Shown in pieces: positions 41,003-49,303 of a stretch of DNA of 64,000 bases (position 1 is its first letter; every line of letters starts with the position of its first letter). The notes under the pieces were generated by a model that saw only the letters and a list, made by a program, of their open reading frames with translations, did not search any database and was not told the origin of the DNA. The stretch is from Microbacterium sp. Leaf151. Lineage in GTDB: Bacteria > Actinomycetota > Actinomycetes > Actinomycetales > Microbacteriaceae. Location of the stretch: NCBI RefSeq assembly GCF_001424225.1, contig NZ_LMOR01000004.1:310001-374000 (forward strand), read 5' to 3'. The translations under genes and the position numbers were made by a program.

Positions 41003-42484
41003 TCAGGGAGCCGTCGGCGAGAGCTGGTCCGCGCGCGGCGCCAGATCGGGGCGGAGGCGCGTGCCGAATTCGTGCCGCAGGGCACTGAGCGCCGCCTGCC
41101 ACCCCGCAAGACCGTGTACGCCGGGACCGGGACTCGTCGATGACGAGCACAGATAGACGCCCTTCATGGGCGTGCGCCACGGATCGGGGCTGTAGACCGG
41201 CCGACCGAGGAGCTGCGTCAGGGTCGGCGCGCCCGCGGAGATGTCTCCGCCGGGGAAGTTCGGGTTCCACGCCTCGACGTCGACCGCCGTACGAGACGCG
41301 GAGGCGAGGATCGTGTCGCGGAAACCGGGAGCGAAGCGCTCGATCTGCGCCACGACGGCGGCCTCGCGGTCGGCGGGGCTGCCCGCCGGTACGTGCGTAT
41401 AGGCCCAGAACACGTGCTTGCCGGCGGGCGCGCGCGTCGGATCGAACAGCGTCGGCTGCGCAGCCAGCACATATGGCGCATCGGGCAGGTCCCCGCGGGC
41501 GACGGTGTTCTCGGCCGCGGCGATCTCGGCTCGGGTCCCGCCCAGGTGCACGGTCCCCGCCCGCGCGACGTCGGCATTGGTCCAGGGCACGGGCTCCGAG
41601 AGCGCGAAGTCGACCTTCGCGACACCGCCCCCGTAGCGGAAGCGTTCGAGGGCCCGACGGTAGGCCACCGGCATCCGCTCTCCCGCCAGAGCGATCAGAG
41701 CGCGCGGCGTGGTGTCGAGCAGCACCGCGCGAGCGGGCGGGAGCTCGTCGAGCGAGGTGACCTCGACACCGGCGCGCAGCACTCCGCCGTGTGCCCGGAT
41801 GTCGGCGATCATCGCATCGGCGATCGCCTGGCTGCCGCCCACCGGGATCGGCCACCCGCGACCGTGCCCGTACGTGGCGAGCACGAGACCCGCGCCGCCG
41901 GCGGCGAGGCTCGGCTGATGCAGGATCGTGTGGGCTGAGACACCCGTGATCAAGCTCGGTGCGACCTCTTCGCGGAAGCGCGCGTTCCACCAGGGTCCCC
42001 CCTGCTCGAGAGCCCGGATGCCGAACAAGAACGCCGCGAGCGGGTCACCCGGTATGCGCAGCAGCGCGTTGCCCGTGAAGTCGGCGACCCCACGAAGGTG
42101 GTCGACGAGCGGGCGCATGAGGCGCTCGTAAGCCGGCCCATCGACCCCGAGCCCCTCCGACGCTCGAGCGAGGTCGCGGAACGCGAGGCCCGCCCGCGCC
42201 CCGTCGAGCGGATGGGCGTAGGAGATCTCGGGGACGGTCAGGCGGATGCGGCGATCGAGGCCGAACTCGCGGAAGAACCACGACTCCAGAGCCAACGGGT
42301 GAACGGCCGATCCCACGTCATGGCGGAAGCCCGGGAGCGTGAGCTCTGCCGTCGAGGCCGCTCCCCCGAACGTCTCCGACCTCTCGTACACGGCGACCGA
42401 CAACCCCGACCGCGCGAGCGTGACGGCCGCGGCCAGGCCGTTCGGGCCCGAACCGACGATGATCGCGTCGTAGCTCTCGCTCAT
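41003..42484 (-). CDS. CrtI-like FAD-dependent phytoene dehydrogenase-family oxidoreductase
   Basis: The 493-residue flavoprotein has the N-terminal dinucleotide fold DAIIVGSGPNGLAAAVTLARSGLSVAVYERSETFGGAAS and a C-terminal segment (GVYLCSSSTSPGPGVHGLAGWQAA) typical of CrtI/NAD(P)-binding amine oxidase-like proteins. No crtB or crtE is adjacent, so the substrate need not be a carotenoid. The ATG overlaps the SRPBCC stop as ATGA, linking the two genes. Confidence 0.88.
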   Translation of the reverse strand: MSESYDAIIVGSGPNGLAAAVTLARSGLSVAVYERSETFGGAASTAELTLPGFRHDVGSAVHPLALESWFFREFGLDRRIRLTVPEISYAHPLDGARAGLAFRDLARASEGLGVDGPAYERLMRPLVDHLRGVADFTGNALLRIPGDPLAAFLFGIRALEQGGPWWNARFREEVAPSLITGVSAHTILHQPSLAAGGAGLVLATYGHGRGWPIPVGGSQAIADAMIADIRAHGGVLRAGVEVTSLDELPPARAVLLDTTPRALIALAGERMPVAYRRALERFRYGGGVAKVDFALSEPVPWTNADVARAGTVHLGGTRAEIAAAENTVARGDLPDAPYVLAAQPTLFDPTRAPAGKHVFWAYTHVPAGSPADREAAVVAQIERFAPGFRDTILASASRTAVDVEAWNPNFPGGDISAGAPTLTQLLGRPVYSPDPWRTPMKGVYLCSSSTSPGPGVHGLAGWQAALSALRHEFGTRLRPDLAPRADQLSPTAP

Positions 42485-42984
42485 CGGTCGATCGGCTCCT
42501 TCTGGGCGGTGGACTCGTGCCCGATGGCGGCGGCACCGCCATCGGTGCCGGGGGCCCCTCCCTCGGCGAGGTAGGCGAGGCGGTGCAACGTCTCGGCGTT
42601 GCGCCACCGGGTGACCGCATCGAACACCGTGTCGGGGAGGATCCGGGTGGGGCCCGTGACCGGTTCCTCCTGGATGCGCACGACGCACGCATCGCCGCGC
42701 GGCTTGACGTCGATCGCGACACGGGCGACGCCGATGGGTCCGCCGTGCGGCTCCATCACCGCGCGGTACGGCGGGTCCCACACGCGCATGACCGTCGTGT
42801 CGTCGACCACCAGGGGCCACGACCCGAAGGAGTGGTGCAGCGTCGCCCCCTCGGCGGGCCAGGTATCGCCGACGTCGCGCATGCGCGAGGTGCCGACGAC
42901 CCAGAGGGGGTACAGCCATCCGCTGGCGAGAACGCGGAACACGTCGTCAGGGGTGCAGTGCATCAGGCGGACGTTGCGTGCCAT
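42481..42984 (-). CDS. SRPBCC (START-like) family protein
   Basis: The 167-residue protein has the pattern of a polyketide-cyclase/SRPBCC fold: DDVFRVLASGWLYPLWVVGTSRMRDV, then ATLHHSFGSWPLVVDDTTVMRVW, and a C-terminal helix (PDTVFDAVTRWRNAETLHRLAYLAE). Such proteins bind a hydrophobic ligand, which fits the neighbouring flavin oxidoreductase. AGGAGGAA lies 6 nt before the ATG. It is first in the SRPBCC-CrtI-Nei operon. Confidence 0.85.
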   Translation of the reverse strand: MARNVRLMHCTPDDVFRVLASGWLYPLWVVGTSRMRDVGDTWPAEGATLHHSFGSWPLVVDDTTVMRVWDPPYRAVMEPHGGPIGVARVAIDVKPRGDACVVRIQEEPVTGPTRILPDTVFDAVTRWRNAETLHRLAYLAEGGAPGTDGGAAAIGHESTAQKEPIDR

Positions 42985-43124
42985 GGATTGTTCCTCCTCG
43001 TCGATGCGATGGACGGATGCCGCGACGCAGCCGTCCCGACATCGCCCACGCTACGGCCCGCCGACGTCGGCGGTCGCCGAGGTTGCGCCGCGACGCGCGG
43101 CCGGGTACCGCCTCACGGGAGTCC

Positions 43125-44300
43125 TCACCCCGTCGCCGGCAGGACGAACCACGCACGCGTACCGCCGGTCGGTGAGGCATCGAGTCCGATCGATCCCCCG
43201 TGCGCATCGACGATGCGTCGGCAGGTCGCCAGACCGATGCCGATGCCCTGCACCTCGGACCCGTGTCCTCGCTGCATCGGTTCGAACAATCGATCGCGCA
43301 GCTCAGGGGCGACGGCGTCGCCGTTGTCGTCGACGCTGACGCGCCACCCGTCGGGCAGCGTCTCCACGCTCACACGGATCACGGGGACCCTCTCGGCCGC
43401 CACGGTGAACTTCACCGCGTTGGCGATGAGGTTCTGCAACAGCACGCGCAGCAGGGTCCCATCGCCGCGGACGAAGGTGGAAGCGTCGACCGACACCCGG
43501 GCTCCCGCACGGACGACCGCGCCGTCGAGGTCTTCCAGCACGGCATCCACCGTGTCGGCGATGTCGACGTCGGTGAGGTGAGGCCGTGTGCCGCCGATGC
43601 GCGCGAAATCCAACAGGTCGCTCACCATCGTCGACATGCGCGAGGCGGCGGCTTCCGCGCGGGCGAGGGACTGCGCAGCGCGCGGCGCCTGGCCCATCTC
43701 GGGGCTGTCGGCGGCGAGCTCGAGAAAGCCGGCCAGCGCCGTGAGCGGATTGCGCAGGTCGTGGCTGATCTGTGTGGCGAAGTCCTCGAGCAGGGCGTTC
43801 GACTGCAGCAGATCCCGCTGCACGCGGCGCAGTTCGAGGACGTCGATCACCTGCCCCGCGAGCAGGTCGAGACCGTGGGCCGCGGCGTCCGACAACTCGC
43901 CGACCTCCGTGTCGAAGACGCACAGCGTGCCGATGGAGACGCCCGCCGGGGTGATGAGCGGACTCGACGCGTAGAAGCGCGTCAGGGCGATCTCCCCCGT
44001 GACGAACGCGTTCGTGGCGAAGCGGACGTCGAGGCGGGCGTCGGCCACGACGACGCGGCGAGGGTCGGAGATCACGACCGCGCACATCGAATCCTCACGC
44101 GCGCAAGACGCCGCCTGTACGCCGACCGCGGCGATCTGGTGCTGCATCCGGTCGTCGATGATGTTGATCACCGCCGTCGGCACGCGGCACACCGTCGCGG
44201 CGAGCTCCACGAGACCCTGGAGGTCGGGCTCGGTGGGTTCGCCGATCAGACGGTACTGCGCGATCGCTTCCCGCCGGGTCACATCCTGCGCCGTCGACAC
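43125..44300 (-). CDS. GAF-domain sensor histidine kinase
   Basis: The 391-residue soluble kinase has a GAF domain (about 25-155, with SMCAVVISDPRRVVVADARLDVRFATNAFV), a dimerisation/His domain with His180 in QISHDLRNPLTALAGF, and a HATPase domain (NLIANAVKF, DNGDAVAPELRDRLFEP, GIGIGLATCRRIVDAHGG). No membrane helix is present and no response regulator is adjacent, so it is an orphan. The GTG start has AGGGG upstream. Its signal could be redox or a small ligand bound by GAF. Confidence 0.92.
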   Translation of the reverse strand: MSTAQDVTRREAIAQYRLIGEPTEPDLQGLVELAATVCRVPTAVINIIDDRMQHQIAAVGVQAASCAREDSMCAVVISDPRRVVVADARLDVRFATNAFVTGEIALTRFYASSPLITPAGVSIGTLCVFDTEVGELSDAAAHGLDLLAGQVIDVLELRRVQRDLLQSNALLEDFATQISHDLRNPLTALAGFLELAADSPEMGQAPRAAQSLARAEAAASRMSTMVSDLLDFARIGGTRPHLTDVDIADTVDAVLEDLDGAVVRAGARVSVDASTFVRGDGTLLRVLLQNLIANAVKFTVAAERVPVIRVSVETLPDGWRVSVDDNGDAVAPELRDRLFEPMQRGHGSEVQGIGIGLATCRRIVDAHGGSIGLDASPTGGTRAWFVLPATG

Positions 44301-44410
44301 GTCATCCCCTCGCGGTCGTCCTTCTCGTGAGCCTAACGGTCCTGGTACACCGTCTCGGGCGGATCAGGAAGGGGCTCGCGCGCGCCGGCCGGATGACGAA
44401 GAGTCGGCAC

Positions 44411-44683
44411 ATGAGCACCCCCGCATTCCCCCAGACACCGTCCGAGCCCGGCGCCCCCTCCCCCGGGGAGCCCGTCGCGCCCACCCCCACCGAGCCGACG
44501 GCGCCCACCCCTGCGGAGCCCACGATCCCCCTTCCGCCCGAGACCGCGCCCTCGCCCTCGTCCGGCGGCGCTTTCGCGCAGGACGACGACACCTCCGGCA
44601 TCGGCTCCGCGGAGATGGATGCCGACAACGCGGTCGAACAGGACATGATCGACGCCGTCGATCCCGGCGGGAGTCCCGACTGA
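44411..44683 (+). CDS. small Pro/Thr-rich acidic protein
   Basis: The 90-residue product has a PTEP/PAEP repeat-like region (EPVAPTPTEPTAPTPAEPT) and an acidic C-terminal half (DDDTSGIGSAEMDADNAVEQDMIDAVDPGG). It is predicted disordered with no signal peptide. Start chosen at the ATG at 44411; the frame above is unsupported. A strong terminator follows. Confidence 0.5.
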   Translation: MSTPAFPQTPSEPGAPSPGEPVAPTPTEPTAPTPAEPTIPLPPETAPSPSSGGAFAQDDDTSGIGSAEMDADNAVEQDMIDAVDPGGSPD

Positions 44684-44692
44684 CGACCCCGC

Positions 44693-44737
44693 GACGAAGA
44701 AGAGGGCGAAGCCATCGGCTCCGCCCTCCTCGTCGTC
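44693..44737. terminator. terminator between convergent small gene and PIG-V-type gene
   Basis: Arms of 21 nt (44693-44713 and 44717-44737, loop ATC) pair with a few mismatches. It lies 9 nt after the small gene's stop and 9 nt before the minus-strand gene's stop. Confidence 0.7.
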
Positions 44738-44746
44738 AGGTGGGGA

Positions 44747-46060
44747 TCACGGGTTGCCGCGGGTCCACAGCAGCAGGATCGCCACGGCCTGGAGAACGAG
44801 GCAGCCGGCGAGGATCGCCACCCGTCGACGCGGTGTCGACGACCACCGCTCGTCGCCGAGCAGGGGTGCCATGGGCATGAGCAGACGGAAGGTGCTCTGC
44901 TGCGGCAGGAACACCGCGAGGATGTACACGCCGTAGCTGAAGCCGTAGGCGACGACCATCAGGCCGAGCTTTCGTACCGGTCGCGACCACATCAGGGCGA
45001 GGAAGCCGATGATGAGCGCGATGACGAGGATGATGCCCACGACACCCAGGTGCGTCCCGGCTTGCCGGAACCATGGGGTGAACGGGGTGAACTCGTCGTT
45101 TCCGACGTAGTCGAGCCACCAGCCGAGCTCGGTGCGGATGTACGCGTTGTGGGTGCCGGTGACGTACTGGGCGATGTGGTTCCACGACAGCCCCGTCACC
45201 GCGATCGCGAGACCGGAGGCCATCAGCGGCGCCCATTCCTTCATCGGGAACGGATCGACCTTGCGACGGAAGAAGCGCACGAGGAACACGATGCCCAGGG
45301 CGAGGCCGAGAGCGAGCACGCCGGGTCGCGTGTACGCGGTGAGGACGCCGATCGGCAGTATCCACAGGTAGCGGCGTTTGATGGCCAGCAGCATGCCGGC
45401 GAACATCAGCAGCATGAACAGGCCCTCGCTGTAGCCGATCACGAAGAGGAACGACATGGGCGCGAAGGAGAAGAACACCACCGCCCACCAGGCCGGCTGG
45501 GGCTTGGTGACGGTGCGCATGAGCACGAACAGCAACCAGGTGGCGCCGAGGCTCGCTCCCAGGCTGAGCAGCACCGAGACCGGCTGCCATCCGAGACCGG
45601 TCGCACCCGAGATGGCGCGTATCAGGCTGGGGAAGACGGGGAGGAACGCCCAGTTGTTCGGCAGGATGTCGCCCGAGACGTTCATCGGGAGCGACATCGG
45701 GTAGCCCTCGGCCGCGATCTGTCCGTAGCGGTCGGCGTCCCACCCGGTCAGGTAGTCGAAGAAGGTGCCGAGGCGCTCGCCGTCAGGACCGAAACCCCAG
45801 CGCGCGGCCTTCGCGATCGAGTAATAGCCCCACAGCATCCCGAAGTTGACCACGCGCGCCACGGCCCACAGCAGCAGGATGCGCGTGAAGGCGCCACGCT
45901 CGATGGGGACGATGCCCTCGGGCTTGCGCAGGACATCGTGCCCGTACTGACGCAGGGCCCGACCGATGCGCGAATCGCGCAGGCGGTCGAGGCGACGCGG
46001 TGGTGCGATGACACGCGAAGGACGCGTCGGGGAGACAAGCTCGCTCGGCGGTGCGCTCAC
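44747..46060 (-). CDS. PIG-V-like integral membrane mannosyltransferase
   Basis: The 437-residue polytopic protein has about nine to ten helices and an acidic first external loop (YLTGWDADRYGQIAAEGYP), as in GT-C glycosyltransferases that use a polyprenyl-phosphate sugar. The pattern resembles PIG-V-type enzymes in actinobacteria. The GTG at 46060 has AAAGG 6 nt upstream; the upstream frame is unsupported. It may transfer mannose to lipids or proteins outside the membrane; the acceptor is unknown. Confidence 0.8.
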   Translation of the reverse strand: MSAPPSELVSPTRPSRVIAPPRRLDRLRDSRIGRALRQYGHDVLRKPEGIVPIERGAFTRILLLWAVARVVNFGMLWGYYSIAKAARWGFGPDGERLGTFFDYLTGWDADRYGQIAAEGYPMSLPMNVSGDILPNNWAFLPVFPSLIRAISGATGLGWQPVSVLLSLGASLGATWLLFVLMRTVTKPQPAWWAVVFFSFAPMSFLFVIGYSEGLFMLLMFAGMLLAIKRRYLWILPIGVLTAYTRPGVLALGLALGIVFLVRFFRRKVDPFPMKEWAPLMASGLAIAVTGLSWNHIAQYVTGTHNAYIRTELGWWLDYVGNDEFTPFTPWFRQAGTHLGVVGIILVIALIIGFLALMWSRPVRKLGLMVVAYGFSYGVYILAVFLPQQSTFRLLMPMAPLLGDERWSSTPRRRVAILAGCLVLQAVAILLLWTRGNP

Positions 46061-46141
46061 TCGGAACCTTTCACAAGGGAAGATGTGGGCGAGTGACGAC
46101 GGTGTCGGGGCCCGGATAAGTGCAGGAAACCAGATGGTACC

Positions 46142-46164
46142 GGATGGAAATGTGCGTTCCATCC
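46142..46164. promoter_or_regulatory. inverted repeat GGATGGAA-N7-TTCCATCC
   Basis: A perfect 8-bp dyad lies 27 nt past the gdx stop and 80 nt before the PIG-V GTG. It could terminate gdx, although it lacks a T-run, or act as an operator for the PIG-V gene. Confidence 0.45.
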
Positions 46165-46190
46165 CGTTGACTTCCAGGGAAACCCCCTGA

Positions 46191-46514
46191 TCAGTGGGTG
46201 TCTCCGACGAGCTTCAGGCCGATGACGCAGCCGACGAGGCCCAGCACGAGCAGAACTTTCACCACCGAGATCGCCTCCGCGCCCGTGACCATGGCCACCA
46301 CCACGGTCAGCGCCGCGCCGATTCCCACCCACACCGCGTAGGCGGTACCGGTGGGGATGTCGCGCATCGCGAAGGCGAGGCCCCCCATGGACACCACCAG
46401 TGCCGCACCGAAGATCACGCTCGGCCAGAGCTTCGTGAACCCCTCCGACCGACCGAGGGCCGTGGCCCACACGGCCTCGAGGACACCGGAGAGGATGAGG
46501 ATGATCCACGACAT
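46191..46514 (-). CDS. gdx: SMR-family guanidinium exporter (Gdx/SugE type)
   Basis: The 107-residue protein has four membrane helices and matches the Gdx subclass of small multidrug resistance proteins: MSWIILILSGVLEAVWATALGRSEGFTKLWPS (Glu13 central ligand), MRDIPTGTAYAVWVGIGA. This is closer to E. coli SugE than to EmrE. Gdx exports guanidinium in exchange for protons. A guanidine-III riboswitch lies directly upstream, which confirms the role. GAG/AAGGAG sits 7 nt before the ATG. Confidence 0.93.
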   Translation of the reverse strand: MSWIILILSGVLEAVWATALGRSEGFTKLWPSVIFGAALVVSMGGLAFAMRDIPTGTAYAVWVGIGAALTVVVAMVTGAEAISVVKVLLVLGLVGCVIGLKLVGDTH

Positions 46515-46527
46515 GACTGTGCTCCTT

Positions 46528-46568
46528 GGCCAGTCTTGTCGCTGTCCGGGTACTGATCCCTCGTCCGG
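46528..46568 (-). ncRNA. guanidine-III riboswitch (ykkC-III)
   Basis: The 41-nt element contains CCGGACGAGG, GTACCCGG and GACAAGAC in order, the conserved core of class III guanidine riboswitches as I remember the Thermobifida fusca structure. CCGG...CCGG forms the pseudoknot pairing, and GGATCAG pairs with CTGGCC with one bulge. The 3' edge abuts AAGGAG, the gdx ribosome site, so guanidine binding would change translation of gdx. Confidence 0.9.
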
Positions 46569-46785
46569 TGACGCGGTGGGCGTCCGGTGGCCACGATACC
46601 CAGCGCACCTGGGCAGTGCCCGTGCAGTCCGGCATCCGCCCTCCACGACCACGCGTAAACGCTCCCCACGCGCAGAAACACGCTGTGCTCGCGTTTGTGG
46701 GCGCCGATCGCGTTTATGCATGGGGGGGGAAGTGGGGCGACGCGAAATCGACCGGACAGAGCGGCCGGGGTCACGGCATCCGGGG
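46569..46785. other. gdx-CPBP spacer with GCGTTT repeats
   Basis: No gene is seen here. GCGTAAACGC (46653-46662) and GCGTTTATGC (46710-46719) are inverted copies of one motif, with a further GCGTTTGTG at 46691-46699 and an eight-G run at 46722-46729. They may be binding sites for an unknown regulator near the gdx promoter. No confident promoter is found. Confidence 0.4.
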
Positions 46786-47646
46786 TCAGATGAGGAAGAT
46801 GGATGCCGCGCCGGGGTTGTGGGCGTGCACGAGCACGCCGAAGACGACGGCGTCGAACAGCAGGTGCACCGTCACGACGTACCAGAGCGACCGCGTCTTG
46901 AGGAAGAGGAACCCCTGCACGATGGCGAAGGGGACGGTCAGCAGGGGCCCCCACGCCTGGTAGCCCAGCTCCCACAGGAACGACACGAACACGATCGCCT
47001 GGAGCAGGTTGGCGGTGAGATCGGGGAAGTGACGGCGCAGCAGCACGAAGACCGTGCAGATGAAGAACAGTTCGTCCCAGATGCCGACCGCGCCGACGCC
47101 GACGAACAGTCGCGCGATGAGATCAGGGGTGTTCACGACGGGCCAGTTCATGTAGACGCCCGAGGTGATGAAGTAGAACGGCAGGATCAGGTAACCGAGC
47201 ACGATGACGCCGGCCAGCCACGCCCACTGCCACCATGTCCATCGCCCACCGCCGCGCCAGGGGAAGCGGATCGCGTAATCGCGGTAGACGAAGCGCGAGA
47301 TGACGTAGGGCACCACCACCGCACCGCCGAGGGCGAGCGTGAAGCGGACGAAGGCGGCGTTGTCGAGCTCAGCCTGCAGGGGGATGAGGCTGACGATGAA
47401 CTGGCCGATCGCGATCAGGGAGACGTCGCGGGCGATGCTCGGTTCCTCGCCGCGCGCGAGCGGCACTCCAGCGCGACGGTCGATGAGCACCCCGGATGCC
47501 ACGGCCAGCGCGAGGAGCACCCACCCGAGCCAGACGACCTGCACGACGAAGAGAGCGGGGGCGGCCAGGCACACCAACAGCGCCGGGATGAGCTTCGGCG
47601 TCCACGTGGAGCGCTCGCGCACGGGTACCGCGGTGTGCGCGGTCAC
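46786..47646 (-). CDS. CPBP-family intramembrane metalloprotease-like protein
   Basis: The 286-residue protein has about eight membrane helices and a CPBP/Abi pattern: GIWDELFFICTVFVLLRRHFP at motif 1 (usual EExxxR, here Asp-Glu), LWELGYQAWGP, and a last motif VTVHLLFDAVVFG with His. CAAX-type proteases remove prenyl ends or act in other roles in bacteria. The replacement of the first Glu by Asp may reduce activity. The GTG overlaps the trmB stop (GTGA). Confidence 0.75.
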   Translation of the reverse strand: MTAHTAVPVRERSTWTPKLIPALLVCLAAPALFVVQVVWLGWVLLALAVASGVLIDRRAGVPLARGEEPSIARDVSLIAIGQFIVSLIPLQAELDNAAFVRFTLALGGAVVVPYVISRFVYRDYAIRFPWRGGGRWTWWQWAWLAGVIVLGYLILPFYFITSGVYMNWPVVNTPDLIARLFVGVGAVGIWDELFFICTVFVLLRRHFPDLTANLLQAIVFVSFLWELGYQAWGPLLTVPFAIVQGFLFLKTRSLWYVVTVHLLFDAVVFGVLVHAHNPGAASIFLI

Positions 47647-48365
47647 GGCGAGACCCGTGTGTACGTGAGGTCGCGAATGTCGCGCCCGACGCGCAGGCCC
47701 TTGTTCTCGAAGGCGGTGAGCACGCGCCCCGCGAAGCGCTCGGCCCACTCCCCCGCGAACGCCCGCTCGAAACCGGGAGCCGCGTCCAGCACGTCGCGCA
47801 TCTGGTCGGCGTAGTCCTGCCAGTCGGTGGCCAGGCGCAGGGTGCCACCGGGGCGTAGGGCCTGGGCTGCGACGCGGGCGAAGTCGGGGGCGACGAGACG
47901 GCGCTTCGTGTGCTTGTTCTTGTGCCACGGATCGGGGAAGAACACCCAGAGCTCGTCGACGGATGCCGCGGGCAGCAGGTGTTCGAGGGCCTCGGGCGCG
48001 TTGGCCTCGACGAGGCGGAGGTTCTTCACGCCGTCGCGGTCGGCGTCGAGCATCGTCCGGGCGAGTCCGGCCGTGAACACCTCGACGGCCAGGAAGTCGC
48101 TGTCGGGATCGCTGGCTGCGGCCGAGACGATCTGGTGGCCCTGGCCGGAGCCGATCTCCACGACCAGTCGCGCGCGGCGACCGTAGACCTCTTCGACGTC
48201 GACAGCCGTACCGGCCTTGACGCTGGTCGTGGCGGCTGCGCGCACCACGGGCAGCAGGTAGAACGGCGACAGCTCGGCCCATGCGCGGTCCTGGGCCTCC
48301 GACATGCGGCCGCTGCGACGCACGAACGACACCGGCTTGTCGCGGAAGACGGGCGCGGCATCCAT
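47643..48365 (-). CDS. trmB: tRNA (guanine-N7)-methyltransferase
   Basis: The 240-residue SAM-dependent enzyme methylates G46 of tRNA. Motifs: VVEIGSGQGHQIVSAA (SAM loop), DFLAVEVFTAGLA, VDELWVFFPDPWHKNKHTKRRLV (the diagnostic FPDPWHKKRH-like motif), and LRLATDWQDYADQM. The first ATG (MDAAPVFRDKPVSFVRR) has a TAGCGT -10 box 7 nt upstream, so the transcript is probably leaderless. Confidence 0.95.
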   Translation of the reverse strand: MDAAPVFRDKPVSFVRRSGRMSEAQDRAWAELSPFYLLPVVRAAATTSVKAGTAVDVEEVYGRRARLVVEIGSGQGHQIVSAAASDPDSDFLAVEVFTAGLARTMLDADRDGVKNLRLVEANAPEALEHLLPAASVDELWVFFPDPWHKNKHTKRRLVAPDFARVAAQALRPGGTLRLATDWQDYADQMRDVLDAAPGFERAFAGEWAERFAGRVLTAFENKGLRVGRDIRDLTYTRVSP

Positions 48366-48372
48366 GTCTCTC

Positions 48373-48378
48373 ACGCTA
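48373..48378 (-). promoter_or_regulatory. -10 box for a leaderless trmB transcript
   Basis: TAGCGT on the minus strand ends 7 nt before the trmB ATG at 48365. Confidence 0.4.
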
Positions 48379-48383
48379 TCCGC

Positions 48384-48448
48384 CGCGTGAGGGGTCGCTT
48401 CGTGTCGCTCAACTGACGCGGAGGCGGCGGATTCCGCCCCCTCACGCG
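48384..48448 (-). terminator. inverted repeat downstream of the DUF3097 gene
   Basis: CGCGTGAGGGG (48384-48394) pairs perfectly with CCCCTCACGCG (48438-48448) across a 43-nt loop that contains a small GGCGG/CCGCC hairpin. It lies just past the DUF3097 stop and before the trmB promoter. No T-run. Confidence 0.45.
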
Positions 48449-48469
48449 AGAGGGAACGCTTGCGGCCGC

Positions 48470-49303
48470 TCACGGGACGGTCACGAAGTCGATGAGCTCC
48501 TCGACGCGGCCGAGAAGGGCCGGCTCGAGGTCGCGGAAGGTCGTGACGCGCGACAGGATGTGCTGCCACGCGCGGGCGGTGTCGGCCTGCTCCTCGGCGG
48601 GCCAGCCGAGTGCGCGGCACACCCCGACCTTCCACTCGATGCCCCGGGGCACTTCGGGCCACGCGGCGATCCCGAGGGCGCGCGGGGTGACGCACTGCCA
48701 GACGTCGACGAAGGGGTGCCCGACGATGCGCACGTGCGCGCCATGACGGCCGCGGGCGATCTTCTCGGCGATGCGCGACTCCTTGGAGTTCGGCACGAGG
48801 TGGTCGACGAGCACGCCGTAGCGGCGCTCGGCGGTGGGGGGCTCGGCATCCAGGGTCTGCTCCAGCAGGTCGACGCCCTCGAGGAACTCCACGACGACGC
48901 CCTCAGCGCGCAGGTCTGCGCCCCAGACCTTCTCGACGAGTTCGGCGTCGTGCTTGCCCTCGACGAAGATTCGGCTGGCCCGCGCGGTACGGGCGCGCTG
49001 GTCGGCGGCGACGAAGGATCCGGATGCCGTGCGGGTGCGGCCCTTCGCGGCGGGTGCCGGAGCCGTGAGCACCGCCGGCGCACCGTCGACGAGGAAGCCC
49101 CCTCCGAGGGGGAACAGGCGGCGCTTGCCGAATCGGTCCTCCAGCTCGACGTTCATCCCGTCGACGCGGGTCACCGCACCGACGTAGCCGTCGCCGGCGA
49201 CCTCGACGACGAGGTCGGTGGATGCCGCGATCTGCGCCGGCTTCTTCCGTCCGGCGTCGCGCCAGCCGCGGGCGAGCACATCGGTGCCGTAGCGGTCGTC
49301 CAT
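48470..49303 (-). CDS. DUF3097-family protein
   Basis: The 277-residue protein starts MDDRYGTDVLARGWRDAGRKKPAQIAA and matches the actinobacterial DUF3097 pattern. A central block IFVEGKHDAELVEKVWGADLRAEGVVVEFLEGVDLLEQ and GVLVDHLVPNSKESRIAEKIARG...VRIVGHPFVDVWQCV resembles TOPRIM-like folds (Glu-Gly-x-x-Asp and a later Asp-x-x-Val). It might act on nucleic acid, but that is speculation. GGAGG lies 5 nt before the ATG. Confidence 0.85.
   Translation of the reverse strand: MDDRYGTDVLARGWRDAGRKKPAQIAASTDLVVEVAGDGYVGAVTRVDGMNVELEDRFGKRRLFPLGGGFLVDGAPAVLTAPAPAAKGRTRTASGSFVAADQRARTARASRIFVEGKHDAELVEKVWGADLRAEGVVVEFLEGVDLLEQTLDAEPPTAERRYGVLVDHLVPNSKESRIAEKIARGRHGAHVRIVGHPFVDVWQCVTPRALGIAAWPEVPRGIEWKVGVCRALGWPAEEQADTARAWQHILSRVTTFRDLEPALLGRVEELIDFVTVP

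Noticed and set aside
41003-42484. Carotenoid gene cluster
   Set aside because: Only one CrtI-like gene is present; no crtB, crtE, crtY or related genes lie nearby.
46515-46620. Guanidine-II (mini-ykkC) riboswitch
   Set aside because: No pair of ACGR-loop hairpins can be drawn; the class III core fits far better.
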